NCBI GenBank assembly: GCA_963930775.1
Contig: OZ005706.1
Location: 5,136,545 to 5,200,544, forward strand
From: Cliona cf. orientalis
Taxonomy: Eukaryota; Porifera; Demospongiae; Clionaida; Clionaidae
Reading direction: 5' to 3'
DNA length: 64,000 nucleotides
The notes beneath the pieces were generated by a model. That model was not told the origin of the DNA and ran no database searches. It worked only from the letters and a program-made list of their open reading frames with translations. Below, in pieces: positions 11,309 through 22,530 of this stretch (its first letter is position 1; each line of letters starts with the position of its first letter). The position numbers and the translations under genes are program-made.

Positions 11309-13365
11309 GGTCAAGGGTTCATAAAAGATAAATATGAAGAATATTGATAAAGTGCAAGTGTTTGGATAAAGCATTCATTATCAGGTGAGCAAGCACCAGC
11401 ATTGGTATTGTCTGCCACATATATGGCTCCTCCATAGTTGGCATGGTTATCTCGGAACATTAGTATGTCAAGCTTTAAATGATTATGTTTTAAGACATAC
11501 AATTTGGCATTAGATTCTAAATAAAGTCCACTTCCATTTTCTGCCCTGTTGTTGATGAATTGAAGGGTCCATGGTTGATGTACAGCAATTGTTGAACTAG
11601 TGGCATGGAGTCCTCCACCCCTCACAGCATCGTTGCCAGAGATGATACAGTTTCCCCTGACTTCAAGATCACTTTGTTGGAGAGAAATCCCACCTCCACT
11701 GCCGACTGTGGCTGTGTTGTTGGCTATTGTTATTTCATCATAAACCATGATTTTACTCTCAGTGGCTAATATTGCTCCACCACGCCTTGCTTGGTTGTTT
11801 GATAAACTGCTTACTCCAGTGAAGATCACGGTCGATTGGAAGCTTGTGATTACCCCTCCTTCTTCTCTTGCTTCAGCTGTTTTGTTCGATTGTTCTGCAC
11901 AGTTCTCTAATCTTGTGTAGCCACTGAAAGTGAGGTTACTGTTGAAAATATAGAGTGATCCTGTATTATAATTGAATGTACCATTAGCGATATGTGTGGA
12001 GCTTTCTATAGTGAATATTATTCCTCCATAGCTGTTAGCTTTGTTAGCATAAAAACTGCTGCCAATAATGTTAAACGATGAAGCTTTGACAATGTATGCG
12101 ACACCACCTCTATCAGATGCACTGTTGCTAGTAAAAGTAATGCTGGTAATATTAAATGACGAATCAGACGTGAACATGACACCACCAAGTCTAGCTGCAC
12201 TGTTGTTAGTAAACGTACTGCTGGTGATATTAAAATTAATAACGAATTAAATGTGATCATGACACCACGATTAGAACCTGCACTATTGTTTGGAAAGATA
12301 CTGCTGGTGATATTAAATGACGAATCAGACATTTCCATGACACCACCACTAGTAGCTGCACTATTGTTAGTAAAAGTACTGCTGGTGATATTAAATGACG
12401 AATCATATGTCATCATGACTCCACCACTAGACCTAGCACTGTTGGCACTATTGTTAGTAAAAGTGGTACACTGGATATTGAAAGAGTCTCTATATGCTAT
12501 CATTACTCCACCGTGGATCATGGCTGCATTTCCAATGAAATTACTATTTTTGATGTTGATTGAGGATTCCGATGTGATCATGGTCCCAGCAAAACTGGCT
12601 TTATTGTAGCTGTAAGTGCTTCCCACAATATGGAGACTGCTATTGTGGGCAAACAGTGCTCCTCCTATCTCGGCTCTATTGTCTGTGAACTTGCTGTTAA
12701 CAATTGAAACATTGCTGAGGGCTGTGTACAATGCTCCACCAACTGCAAGTGATGGATCTCGATTTAGATATAAATAGTTCAGTAGGTCATCAATGTCTGT
12801 GATAATATCATGATGTTCAAATGTGCTAGCATGTACATTGGAAAGGAATGAACTTCTTGCAATGCTGGCATCAGTCACTTGATTCAGCACTAGTCCTGTG
12901 CCTCTGCCTTCCACATGCACCCTCAAAGATGCTGTCTTCAACTGTAAACTTCTCCACTTGGCTAAGTTTGTTACCTCCACAGCCAACAAAGTGCAGATCC
13001 TTTATCGTAGCAAATGTTATCTCACTGATATTGAACCTTCCTGACTGACTGCCACATTCTACAAACACAGTTCCATTGCCTCCTATGACCTTTGTCATTG
13101 AGAAGTTGTCAGCATGAGACAGAGAGAGCTCTCCATCAAGACTGTGATTTCCTTGCAGAAAGGTGAGAGATACGTTAGTTTTATTGCCGAGGTAGCTGGT
13201 GGAATTAGCAGCCAACTGTGGTAGAGTAAGGCAGGGATCTCCAGGACAGTGGACACTCAGTGAAGGTGTGATGTAGTAGTGTGCCTGCTGGCTGTTTGCT
13301 GAGTCAGCATACACAAAGAGGAACAGTAACAGATGCAGAGTGAGAGCAAAATGATCGCTATTCAT

Positions 13366-14573
13366 TGCTCCAGTAGCTAACTTAATATGTAGTAAGTATA
13401 TATAGTGTCTTCAGATGTATATACTTGAAGCAATTAATGCCTTTTCTGTGTTAGTCAAACCAATATATATTACTGTCACTGTATAGGAGTGTGTATATAC
13501 AGTAATATCAAGAGTATAGCTCTTGGTAGCTAACAATAATTTAATTTTGATGGTTATATATAATAGTAGCTTTAGCAGAATCTGATTGCATGCTTATCTT
13601 GAAATAGGCTTTGCTAAATTTCCACTGAATCTTAGGTTGAATCTATGAGGCTTAAATAGCCACGCAGCCTCACTGAGCCATGGAGTCTACGTGACTTCTA
13701 GGAAAGCTAGTGACACGCATCGGTTGTCCTAAAGTATTACATGACATTGTATATAATATTACAATGGAAACTCTCCCTACTGGACCCATGCTAAGTATAA
13801 GTGGTCCATGGACACAGACATGACCAGCCATAATTATAATATATTATTATAGCTACCAAGCACAGTGTAGTAACAATCAATCACTACATGAGTTTGTAGT
13901 TGAAAGACAAAATTTAATGTTTCTTACTCACTGCAACTTCACCCTAGCTATGCACATGTAATGTTAATTTTTTGTCAACTACTATAGCAATTTGCATGCC
14001 ATACTTAGTCTAGAGAGTTTAGCTAGGGAGTAAGCAACTTACATTTCTATTTACTTTCAACTACAAACTCATGCAGTGGATCGAGTTGTACTACTGAGCT
14101 TGATATAGTTTGTGGTTTATTATGATACCAAAATCATTGGCGTAAAAGCCATGGATGCAGTAATTATAACGACTGTTTCTTTAGTTGTACTACCAGTTTG
14201 AGCATAACTGCTGTAGAGTAGTAAACCTTGATCCACTACAATGAGTTTGTACTTGAAAGACAAGCAAATTTAATGACTGTTGCTTACTCACTAGCTACAC
14301 TCCATTCTCAGTATGGCATGCACGCGCAAATTGCACAGAAAAGCATAATAATTATGACATTGTTACGCATGCGCAGTTACTGTAGTAAATAAAAATGGAA
14401 CATCAATGATGCAGCTCCGAGGAATATTATTTTGGTGTACAGATCGTTTATGATATATGCACTCAGATTGTCCAACTAAATTGAAAGCAAAATGAACCAA
14501 TCAGATTGAAGAATTATGATAGTGGTCATAAAAATGAGACAGAGATATTGGATTGGAATGCGTCACATGACAG
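13366..14573. other. Upstream region of copy 2
   Basis: No gene in this stretch. It is almost identical to 20245-21470 upstream of copy 3, which marks the most recent duplication in the array. It contains a TATA-like block at 13652-13658 and a conserved 5' flank block (AGTCAAACCAATATATATTA) near 13454. The right part leads into the plus-strand exons of copy C. Confidence 0.6.
13652..13658 (-). promoter_or_regulatory. Candidate TATA-like box upstream of copy 2
   Basis: Minus-strand TATTTAAG in the block shared by all four units; see the 5761 entry. A function is inferred only. Confidence 0.3.
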
Positions 14574-15467
14574 CAACTGCAACAACGGATTGAAGCATTG
14601 CAAGTGAGTTGATCTCTCTCTTTCTCTCTTTCTCTCTTTCTCTCTCTCTCTATAAAGTCATCATTACTTCATAGGTTAAGATAAACACCAGTGTACAGTG
14701 GCGCCTTCTGTCTGAGGAGATCAGCTCTGTGGTGCTACTTCACCTCCTATTCCCTTTCTTTAGAACATTAAAGGTACATTGGAATTCCATCAATAAAGCA
14801 TTGAGTTTATTACAATCCTATTGAAGCACATGACCATGGCCCAATAAATCAGTTAGTCATTTGCTCACCATGAATGCATGGATCTGCTTTATGGCAAGAA
14901 CCCAATATTTAGAATAATCCACTACCTCCGCTCCATGAAGGACCATGATGATTCTATCAGACAATGTGAAGACTGGTCATGTATGTGTCCATTGGTGCCT
15001 GATTTCTTACAGGAGCCACTGCTGTCAGCTAGTGATGTGTCGGCTCTCAATGAAAATGGCACTTGGAAGGTTCTCAGTGAGGTATGCCTATAGCTACTGG
15101 TATATCTTAGGTGCTGAAGGTTATGAGCATAATAATATTTTTTTTGTCTAACTTAATAAGGTACTATGTAGCTCAGTAATAATTAATTTTTTCGTGGGAA
15201 TAATAATATTTTTATTCCAATTTCTATGCAAACATTAAAATTTTGTTTCAGGCGAAGGTTTGCACTATAGAGAGTGTATTGAAAGCGTTGGAGGTGATTT
15301 TTACCCGTGAAGGAACGCTGAGTCAGCATGGAGAGAGACTGGCCTCTCAGTTGGCAAAACTGCTGACTCATCATTCAGTGCCGGGAGTGGGTGGCAGTGA
15401 AGAGAGAGACGACAGAAACAGCTTGGCACCGTTGGAGAAGATGATATTAACACAATGGAAACTTTGA
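14574..15467 (+). CDS. Unrecognised plus-strand gene, last exons, copy C
   Basis: Three exons can be joined by GT/AG signals, all in phase 0. 14675-14773 (33 codons, VKINTSVQWRLLSEE…FRTLK) has acceptor TTCATAG and donor GTACAT. 15013-15081 (23 codons, EPLLSASDVSALNENGTWKV) has acceptor TTCTTACAG and donor GTATGC. 15252-15467 (71 codons plus TGA) has acceptor TTTGTTTCAG. A possible earlier piece, 14574-14603 (QLQQRIEALQ, donor GTGAGT), keeps the phase. A (TC)n tract marks the first intron. The product would be helical and Leu-rich. No start exon is visible, so this may be the 3' end of a gene carried along when the receptor unit was duplicated. Confidence 0.55.
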
Positions 15468-15900
15468 GGACAAGCAAAATCATTCTGCAAATTACCAGTA
15501 TAATCACTTTCCAATAATTAGTATTAACTCTCAGTAATAAAAGAAATAACTTATTGAGCAGAAAATTTAAGGGGAAACACAGCAAAGAAATAATAAAGTT
15601 AGAATAAGTTAAACATGTAACTAATTTTATCAAACCATTTGCAACCATTATGAGCTATAATACAAAAACTATACAATAATAATATTATTATTATTACTCG
15701 CAAGACAAAACAATATTCCAATTAATATAAGGGACACACTCTAATAAGCGGAATGATGTTACTATCTTAAAAAGAAAAGTGTACATTTACTAGAAAGCAA
15801 TAGCTATATAGTAAGACTAAGTATCTACAAGTGCATGTAATACGCCATTTGATTTTCTATTAAAAGTAGTTGATTTAACACTGCATGATCATGCATGAAG
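15468..15900. other. Tail-to-tail spacer before receptor copy 3
   Basis: AT-rich sequence related to 478-864. Nothing else is seen. Confidence 0.6.
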
Positions 15901-18900
15901 TTACTGATACACAGGTGTTGCTGTGCATACAATTTCTTTGACCTCAATCTGATCATTGTTTTCCTCTGGTGTTGGAGACTGATCTCGAGGCTTGGGGATT
16001 TCAACGACAGAGAAAGTAACTTCATCTTTATCAGGTTGAACTGGAACCAGGGGATACTCATTCATCTCCTCTCCCAGCCAGAGATGATCCTTTCTAACCA
16101 GCAAGTAGACGTGATAGATAACCACTCCAACCAGAAGGATGAAGGTTATGATGGTAGAGGTGTAGGCCACAGCTATCTGCTTTGTAGCGTCAATTTTGAA
16201 GCGGTACCAACTAAAAGCAAACAATGCAAGAAGATTGAAGTTGAGCCCTGTCTCTATGATGTTCAAGAATGATTTTTTGTACACCCTTGCCCCAGCAATT
16301 TCTTTAATAAGAAAGAGGCTTCCAACTATGATGTTCGTTATTAAAAGTGGAGTTTGAGGGTCTGTTGAAACAGTAACTGAAGCAGTGATGTACAAGACCA
16401 CCCTCACGAGCAGTAGCAAGCCAGTCCAGTAGCGATACTTACTGTTGTATGGAGCATGGTGGACAGAGATAAAGGCATTGAGCTTAGTGTTCCTTGTCCA
16501 TTTGAAAACCTTCCACTCTGGAGCACGAACAAGCCACTGCCAGAGAAAGAGAAGAATTGTGTAGGGGACACCAACTAGAATAATCAACAGGGCAACGAGG
16601 ACAAGAGTTACGTGCTTCCCTCGAAAGTATGACACATTTCCATCAGGAAGCCATACAGTCACTCGTGAGCCATCGGGATAGTCAAGGACAGCAAACGACA
16701 AAGCTGTGATAGTCACTGAGAGGAGTTTGGTATAAGATAGCAGGATTAGTGTAGCTAGAGTTGCAACTGGGTCTCTCCTTCCAATTAGTCCAGCAAATCG
16801 AGGGGAGTACTCGCTGACTATGATCACGATAATCACTAGGGAGATAATGTAGACAGGAAATACCAGTTGAAGCCAGGTTTTGGTGTATGCATCAAGACCA
16901 TCAAAGAAACAGACATCAATTCCTATGTCCAGATTAAGCCAAGCTACAAACACAGTGGGAAAGCTAGGCTCTGACGATGGAAAGAAGACGGTATTGTTAG
17001 CTGCTACGATGTTGGCATAAAAGATAAAGCCATTGATCAGTCCAACAGCCACTGTCATGTTGAGGGCTAACAGTGCAGACACCAGCAAGATTCCTGCTAC
17101 GATGGCAGCTAGAAGAATTACAACAAGCACTGCAGGCCAATGACTGCGACAAGATAAGCAACCTGAACTACCTAGGGAGAGACTGAGGTGTTCCTGACAA
17201 CTTCCACATAAAATTCCACTACGATCATAAGTACACTGTGCATCTGATCCATTAGGAAGGTTGAGATTCATGCTGACATTTTCAGTTGGAGGTCGGCAGT
17301 AGTCCAAAGGACAGTTCGGATGAATGACATAGCCAGGTGGGTCAGTGTCATTGGTGTGGGTGATCCATGAGTTAGTGTTCACTCTCACAAGAGATTTAGT
17401 TGTTGAGTTGCAGCTAGTGATATGCGGAGACAATTTTGAGTCGCAATAACATCTACATCTTGTATCACTATCAAGAGACTCAAAGCCAACTGGGCAAGTA
17501 CACTCACTGAACTCTATATACAGATGTCGTGTGGAAAGTGTGGAGCTTCCACAGGGACCATCGGCAAAGAGGTTTATTATTTCAGAGTTGTGAGGAGAGA
17601 ACACATTGAATGTTACATTGCTACAATTTTTTCGTACACTTTGAGTTTGCTGTCCTTCACTAAAGCCACCATCTTGTGAAGATAGAGAACTGATGATGTT
17701 TGCATCTACAGAATGATGGACCTGATCCACTGCAACAAGTGGCATAGTGAAAGCTTCTCCTTTCTTGACTTTGATGGTTGGTGACTGGTAGCTGCAGTCT
17801 GGCTCACTCTCACTCTTACAAAAACAAACTCGAACAGGCAGAGAGGATATGGTACCTAATGCTGTTATGTTGGTGATGTTACCAAGGTAACTGAAACCAC
17901 TGTAGTGTGGTGGTGGTGCTTCTAATGGTGTGTATCGCCTGTATACTTCAGCAAATGGATTTGGGATGCATCTGTCCAGTAGTCCTCCAAAGATGTTGGC
18001 TCCTTGCTCACTTGCAGTGTTGCCAAAGAAGAGTATGTTTATTAACTCATCTTTTCCTGCATTAAATTGATGAAGTGCAAGTGTTTGGATGAAGCATTCA
18101 TTATCAGGTGAGCAAGTACCAGTGTTGGTATCATCTGCCACATATATGGCTCCTCCATAGTTGGCATGGTTACCTCGGAATAGTAGGTGTTCAGAGCGAG
18201 CATTTCTTGAAGTTGATCCAATTTTCAGTACATTCAATTTCGCATTAACTTCTAAATAAAGTCCACTTCCATTTTCTGCTCTGTTGTTGATGAATTGAAG
18301 GGTCCCTGGTTGATATACAGCAATTGTTGAACTATAAGTGGCATGGATTCCTCCTCCCCTCACAGCATCGTTGCCAGAGATGGTACAGTTTCCCCTGATT
18401 TCAAGATCACTTTGTTGGAGAGAAATACCACCTCCGAGTCCTCTGCTGGCTAAGTTATTGGTTATTATTGTTTCACCATACATCATGATTTTACTCTCAT
18501 CAGTGGCTAATATTGCTCCACCATGCCTTGCTTGGTTGTTTGATAAACTGCTTACTCCAGTAAAGATCACACTCGACTGGATGCTTGTGATTGCCCCTCC
18601 TTCTTCTCTTGCTTCAGCTGTTTTGTTCAATTGTTCTGCATTATTCTCTAATCTTGTGTAGCCACTGAAATTGAGGTTACTGTTGAAATTATAGAGTGAT
18701 CCTGAATTATATTCGAATGTACTATTAGTAATATGTGTGGAGCTTTCTCTAGTAAACATTATTCCTCCATAGCTGTTAGCTTTGTTAGCATGAAACCTGC
18801 TGCTAATAATGTTAAATGATGAAGTGACGCCCCTTGTGACACCACCACTATCAGCTGCACTATTGTTAGTAAAAGTACTGCTGATGATATTAAATGACGA

Positions 18901-20244
18901 ATTATATGTTTCCATGATACCACCATGAGCTGCACTGTTGTTGGCAAACATACTACTGGTGATATTTATAGATGAATTGTATGTTTCCATGACACCACCA
19001 CGAATAGCTGCACTGTTAATAAAAGTACTGCTGATGATATTAAATGATGAATCAAATGTCCCCATGACACCACCACATCTAGCTGCACTGTTGTTTGTAA
19101 AAGTACTGCTGGTGATACTAAATGACGAATCAGATATGTTCATGACACCACCATCATCAGCTGCACTGTTATTAGTAAAAATACTGTTGATGATATTAAA
19201 TGACGATTTAGATGTGTCCATGACACCACCACTATCAGCTGCACTGTTGTTAGTAAAAGTACTGCTGGTGATATTAAATGACGAATCAAATGTCATCATG
19301 ACTCCGCCACTAGCCCCAGCACTGTTGGCACTGTTGTTAGTAAAAGTGGTACCATGGATATTGAATGAGTCTCTATATGCTATCATCACTCCACCATGGA
19401 TCATGGCTGCATTTTCAATGAAATTACTATTTTTGATGTTGATTGAGGATTCAGATGTGGTCATGACCCCAGCAAAACTGGCTTTATTGTAGCTGTAAGT
19501 GCTTCCAACAATATGGAGACTGCTATTGTGGGCAAACAGTGCTCCTCCTATCTCGGCTCTATTGTCTGTGAACTTGCTGTTAACAATTGAAACATTGCTG
19601 AAGGCTGTGTACAATGCTCCACCAACTGCAAGTGATGGATCTCGATTTAGATATAAATAGTTCAGTAGGTCATCAATGTCTGTGATAATATCATGATGTT
19701 CAAATGTGCTAGCATGTACATTGGAAAGGAATGAACTTCTTGCAATGCTGGCATCCGTCACTTGATTCAGCACTAGTCCTGTGCCTCTGCCTTCCACACC
19801 CTCAAAGATGCTGTCTTCAACTGTAAACTTCTCCACTTGGCTAAGTTTGTTACCTCCACAGCCAACAAAGTGCAGATCCTTTATCGTAGCAAATGTTATC
19901 TCACTGATATTGAACCTTCCTGACTGACTGCCACATTCTACAAACACAGTTCCATTGCCTCCTATGACCTTTGTCATTGAGAAGTTGTCAGCATGAGACA
20001 GAGAGAGCTCTCCATCAAGACTGTGATTTCCTTGCAGAAAGGTGAGAGATACGTTAGTTTTATTGCCGAGGTAGCTGGTGGAATTAGCAGCCAACTGTGG
20101 TAGAGTTAGGCAGGGATCTCCAGGACAGTGGACACTCAGTGAGGGTGTGATGTAGTAGTGTGCCTGCTGGCTGTTTGCTGAGTCAGCATACACCAAGAGG
20201 AACAGTAACAGATGCAGAGTGAGAGCAAAATGATCGCTATTCAT
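15901..20244 (-). CDS. Pmp-like beta-helix multi-pass membrane protein, array copy 3, intact
   Basis: Single open frame of 1447 residues without introns. Residues 1-25 are a signal peptide (LTLHLLLFLLVYADSA). Residues ~30-190 form a conserved N-terminal domain. Residues ~190-560 hold FxxN and GG[VI]M repeats (FTNNSAA…GGVM), each with N-glycosylation sites (NIT, NNS), consistent with a right-handed beta-helix like chlamydial Pmp passengers. A second helix stretch runs to ~780. A Cys-rich stalk (CFCKSE, CTCPVGF, CGSCQEH, CLSC) reaches ~1035, followed by about nine membrane segments to ~1390 and a Pro/Glu-rich tail (IPKPRDQSPTPEENNDQ). It should be a surface adhesion or recognition receptor; the ligand is unknown. 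Its 5' half matches copy 2, its 3' membrane module matches copy 4. The start ATG at 20244 is the first in frame and is shared by all copies. Confidence 0.88.
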   Translation of the reverse strand: MNSDHFALTLHLLLFLLVYADSANSQQAHYYITPSLSVHCPGDPCLTLPQLAANSTSYLGNKTNVSLTFLQGNHSLDGELSLSHADNFSMTKVIGGNGTVFVECGSQSGRFNISEITFATIKDLHFVGCGGNKLSQVEKFTVEDSIFEGVEGRGTGLVLNQVTDASIARSSFLSNVHASTFEHHDIITDIDDLLNYLYLNRDPSLAVGGALYTAFSNVSIVNSKFTDNRAEIGGALFAHNSSLHIVGSTYSYNKASFAGVMTTSESSINIKNSNFIENAAMIHGGVMIAYRDSFNIHGTTFTNNSANSAGASGGVMMTFDSSFNITSSTFTNNSAADSGGVMDTSKSSFNIINSIFTNNSAADDGGVMNISDSSFSITSSTFTNNSAARCGGVMGTFDSSFNIISSTFINSAAIRGGVMETYNSSINITSSMFANNSAAHGGIMETYNSSFNIISSTFTNNSAADSGGVTRGVTSSFNIISSRFHANKANSYGGIMFTRESSTHITNSTFEYNSGSLYNFNSNLNFSGYTRLENNAEQLNKTAEAREEGGAITSIQSSVIFTGVSSLSNNQARHGGAILATDESKIMMYGETIITNNLASRGLGGGISLQQSDLEIRGNCTISGNDAVRGGGIHATYSSTIAVYQPGTLQFINNRAENGSGLYLEVNAKLNVLKIGSTSRNARSEHLLFRGNHANYGGAIYVADDTNTGTCSPDNECFIQTLALHQFNAGKDELINILFFGNTASEQGANIFGGLLDRCIPNPFAEVYRRYTPLEAPPPHYSGFSYLGNITNITALGTISSLPVRVCFCKSESEPDCSYQSPTIKVKKGEAFTMPLVAVDQVHHSVDANIISSLSSQDGGFSEGQQTQSVRKNCSNVTFNVFSPHNSEIINLFADGPCGSSTLSTRHLYIEFSECTCPVGFESLDSDTRCRCYCDSKLSPHITSCNSTTKSLVRVNTNSWITHTNDTDPPGYVIHPNCPLDYCRPPTENVSMNLNLPNGSDAQCTYDRSGILCGSCQEHLSLSLGSSGCLSCRSHWPAVLVVILLAAIVAGILLVSALLALNMTVAVGLINGFIFYANIVAANNTVFFPSSEPSFPTVFVAWLNLDIGIDVCFFDGLDAYTKTWLQLVFPVYIISLVIIVIIVSEYSPRFAGLIGRRDPVATLATLILLSYTKLLSVTITALSFAVLDYPDGSRVTVWLPDGNVSYFRGKHVTLVLVALLIILVGVPYTILLFLWQWLVRAPEWKVFKWTRNTKLNAFISVHHAPYNSKYRYWTGLLLLVRVVLYITASVTVSTDPQTPLLITNIIVGSLFLIKEIAGARVYKKSFLNIIETGLNFNLLALFAFSWYRFKIDATKQIAVAYTSTIITFILLVGVVIYHVYLLVRKDHLWLGEEMNEYPLVPVQPDKDEVTFSVVEIPKPRDQSPTPEENNDQIEVKEIVCTATPVYQ

Positions 20245-21578
20245 TGCTCCAGTAGCTAACTTAATATGTAGTAAGTATATATAGTGTCTTCAGATGTATA
20301 TACTTGAAGCAATTAATGCCTTTTCTGTGTTAGTCAAACCAATATATATTACTGTCACTGTATAGGAGTGTGTATATACAGTAATATCAAGAGTATAGCT
20401 CTTGGTAGCTAACAATAATTTAATTTTGATGGTTATATATAATAGTAGCTTTAGCAGAATCTGATTGCATGCTTATCTTGAAATAGGCTTTGCTAAATTT
20501 CCACTGAGTCCTTGGTTGAATCTATGAGGTTCTTAAATAGCCACGCAGCCTCATTAGCTGAGCCATGGAGTCTACGTGACTTCTAGGAAAGCTAGTGACA
20601 CGCATCGGTTGTCCTAAAGTATTACATGACATTGTATATAATATTACAATGGAAACTCTCCCTACTGGACCCATGCTAAGTATAAGTGGTCCATGGACAC
20701 GGACATGACCAGCCATAATTATAATATATTATTATAGCTACCAAGCACAGTGTAGTAACAATCAATCACTACATGAGTTTGTAGTTGAAAGACAAAATTT
20801 AATGTTTCTTACAACTTCACCCTAGCTATGCACATGTAATGTTAATTTTTTGTCAACTTCTATAGCAATTTGCATGCCATACTTAGTCTAGAGAGTTTAG
20901 CTAGTGAGTAAGCAACTTACATTTTTATTTACTTTCAACTACAAACTCATGCAGTAGATCGAGTTATACTACTGAGTTTGATAAAGTTTGTGGTTTACTA
21001 TGATACCAAAATCATTGTCGTAAAAGCCATGGATGCAGTAATTATAATGACTGTTTCTTTAGTTGTACTAACAGTTTGAGCACAACTGCTGTAGAGTAGT
21101 AAAACTCGATCCACTACAATGAGTTTGTACTTGAAAGACAAGCAAATTTAATGACTGTTGCTTACTCCCTAGCTACGCTCCATACTATGGCATGCAAATT
21201 GCACAGAAAAACATATTAACATGACATTGTTACACATGCGCATGCAGTAGTGAATAAGAATGAGCAGCTTAGAACTATCAATGATGCAGCTCCGAGGAAT
21301 ATTATTTTGGTGTACAGGTCGTTTATGATATATTATGCACTCGGATTGTCAAACTAAATTGAAAGGAAAATGAACCAATCAGATTGAAGAGTGAGGGTAG
21401 TGGTCATAAAAATGGGACGGAGATATTGGATTGGAATGCGTCACATGACAGCAGCCAACTGCAACAACGAATTGAAGCATTGCAAGTGAGTTGATCTCTC
21501 TCTCTCTCCTCCCCCACCCCCCCCCCCCCCCCCCCCCCCCATTCTCTCTCATTCTCTTTATCTATCATTACTGCACAG
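20245..21578. other. Upstream region of copy 3
   Basis: No gene. Near-duplicate of 13366-14600. It ends in a (TC)n run and a C-tract (21517-21540) that form the intron before the copy D exon. A piece like QLQQRIEALQ is present near 21456-21485 but with a 4-base difference at the acceptor. Confidence 0.6.
20533..20539 (-). promoter_or_regulatory. Candidate TATA-like box upstream of copy 3
   Basis: Same minus-strand TATTTAAG block as upstream of the other three copies; role inferred. Confidence 0.3.
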
Positions 21579-22232
21579 GTTGAGATGAACAGCAGCCTGC
21601 AGTGGCGCCTTCTGTCTGAGGAGACCAGCTCTGTGGTGCTACTTCACCTCCTGTTCACTTTCTTTAGAACATTGAAAGTACGTTAATATTAGAGAATCTA
21701 CAACCTCCACGATGATAACTCAATAGGAATGTAGCGCTGTAGCTAATAATAATTATATGTATCCATTGGTGCCTGATTTCTTACAGGAGCCACTGCTGTC
21801 AGCTAGCGATGTATCGGCTCTCAATGAAAATGGCACTTGGAAGGTTCTCAATGTGGTATGCCTATATAGCTACCAGTATATCTTAGGTGCTGAAGGTTAT
21901 GAGCATAGCTACTAATATTTTTTTGTCTAAGGTACTATGTAGCTCAGTAATAATTAATTTTTTCGTGGGCATAATATTTTTATTCCAATTTCCATGCAAA
22001 CATTAAATTGTTGCAGGCGAAGGTTTGCACTATAGAGAAAGTATTGAAAGCGTTGGAGGTGATTTTTACCCGTGAAGGAACGCTGAGTCAGCATGGAGAG
22101 AGACTGGCCTCTCAGTTGGCAAAACTGCTGACTCATCATTCAGTGCCGGGAGTGGGTGGCAGTGAAGAGAGAGATGACAGAACCAGCTTGGCACCACTGG
22201 AGAGGATCATATTAACACAATGGAAACTTTAA
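21579..22232 (+). CDS. Unrecognised plus-strand gene, last exons, copy D
   Basis: Exons 21579-21677 (33 codons, VEMNSSLQWRLLSEE), 21787-21855 (23 codons, EPLLSASDVSALNENGTWKV) and 22017-22232 (71 codons plus TAA) join in phase 0 with acceptors CTGCACAG, TTCTTACAG and TTGTTGCAG and donors GTACGT and GTATGC. Exon sizes are identical to copy C, and the exons are better conserved than the introns between them, which argues for a once-functional coding sequence. No family is recognised and no first exon is visible. Confidence 0.55.
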
Positions 22233-22301
22233 GGACAAGCAAAAATAATTCTACAAAATAATTTATACCAATCTTTCCAATCAATAATGAAAGTATGCAT
22301 G

Positions 22302-22530
22302 AACGTAGTTTGGGTATAGGGTTGACTTTCGCCCTTAAAGCTGGAAGGGGGGAGTTCGGGTGCCTAAGGGTGGTCGTAGCTCAGTGGTAGAGCGCTGGTG
22401 GCTCAAGCCAGTGGCCCTGGGTTCGATTCCCGGTGGCTGCCCGGATTTTTTCTCTTCCAGCTAGCTTTAGGATGTAGATGGGGTGATGAGAGTGTGTGTG
22501 CCCATCCTTGTTAAGCTAAGAACTTTCATG
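22302..22530 (+). mobile_element. tRNA-derived SINE-like insertion
   Basis: About 230 bp present only in unit D. Unit B reads straight through (GAAAGTATGCAGGCTACAATATTGAG), while unit D has this extra block between GAAAGTATGCATG and CATGCTACAATATTG, with a possible 4-bp target repeat CATG. Inside is a tRNA-like head (22370-22440) and a pyrimidine- and TG-rich body. A short inverted pair (TAAAGCTGGAAG and CTTCCAGCTAGCTTTA) flanks the head. Confidence 0.6.
22370..22440 (+). tRNA. tRNA-like head of SINE (Glu-CTC-like, probably not functional)
   Basis: A 71-nt cloverleaf can be drawn: acceptor GTGGTCG with TGGCTGC (all pairs possible but four are G-U), D arm GCTC/GAGC, anticodon stem CTGGT/GCCAG with CTC in the loop, T arm CTGGG/CCCGG around TTCGATT. 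Box A (TAGCTCAGTGGTAGAGC) and box B (GGTTCGATTCC) are perfect pol III promoter elements. Position 33 is G instead of U and the acceptor stem is weak, so it is more likely a SINE head than a working tRNA. Confidence 0.45.

Larger units (their letters stand above)
8668..13365 (-). pseudogene. Pmp-like receptor, array copy 2, heavily disrupted
   Basis: ATG at 13365 with the same signal peptide and N-terminal domain as copy 3, nearly base-identical over the first ~750 bp. The reading frame is broken several times: a 4-bp insertion (ATGC) near 12915, a frameshift near 12235 inside a repeat, a ~546-bp inverted-repeat insertion (10763-11308), and a Lys codon changed to TAG (…VELF stop) that removes about 30 tail residues. 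The part 10668-8668 still reads through the Cys-rich stalk and all membrane segments, with an 18-codon in-frame duplication. The FxxN/GGV repeats, stalk cysteines and membrane segments identify the family. Translation as one protein is not possible. Confidence 0.88.

Noticed and set aside
10955-11374. 139-residue frame in copy 2
   Set aside because: It lies mostly in the MITE and runs out into receptor sequence in the wrong frame. It is a chance frame.
22370-22440. Functional tRNA-Glu gene
   Set aside because: G instead of U at position 33, a mostly G-U acceptor stem, and presence only as an insertion in one unit point to a SINE head.
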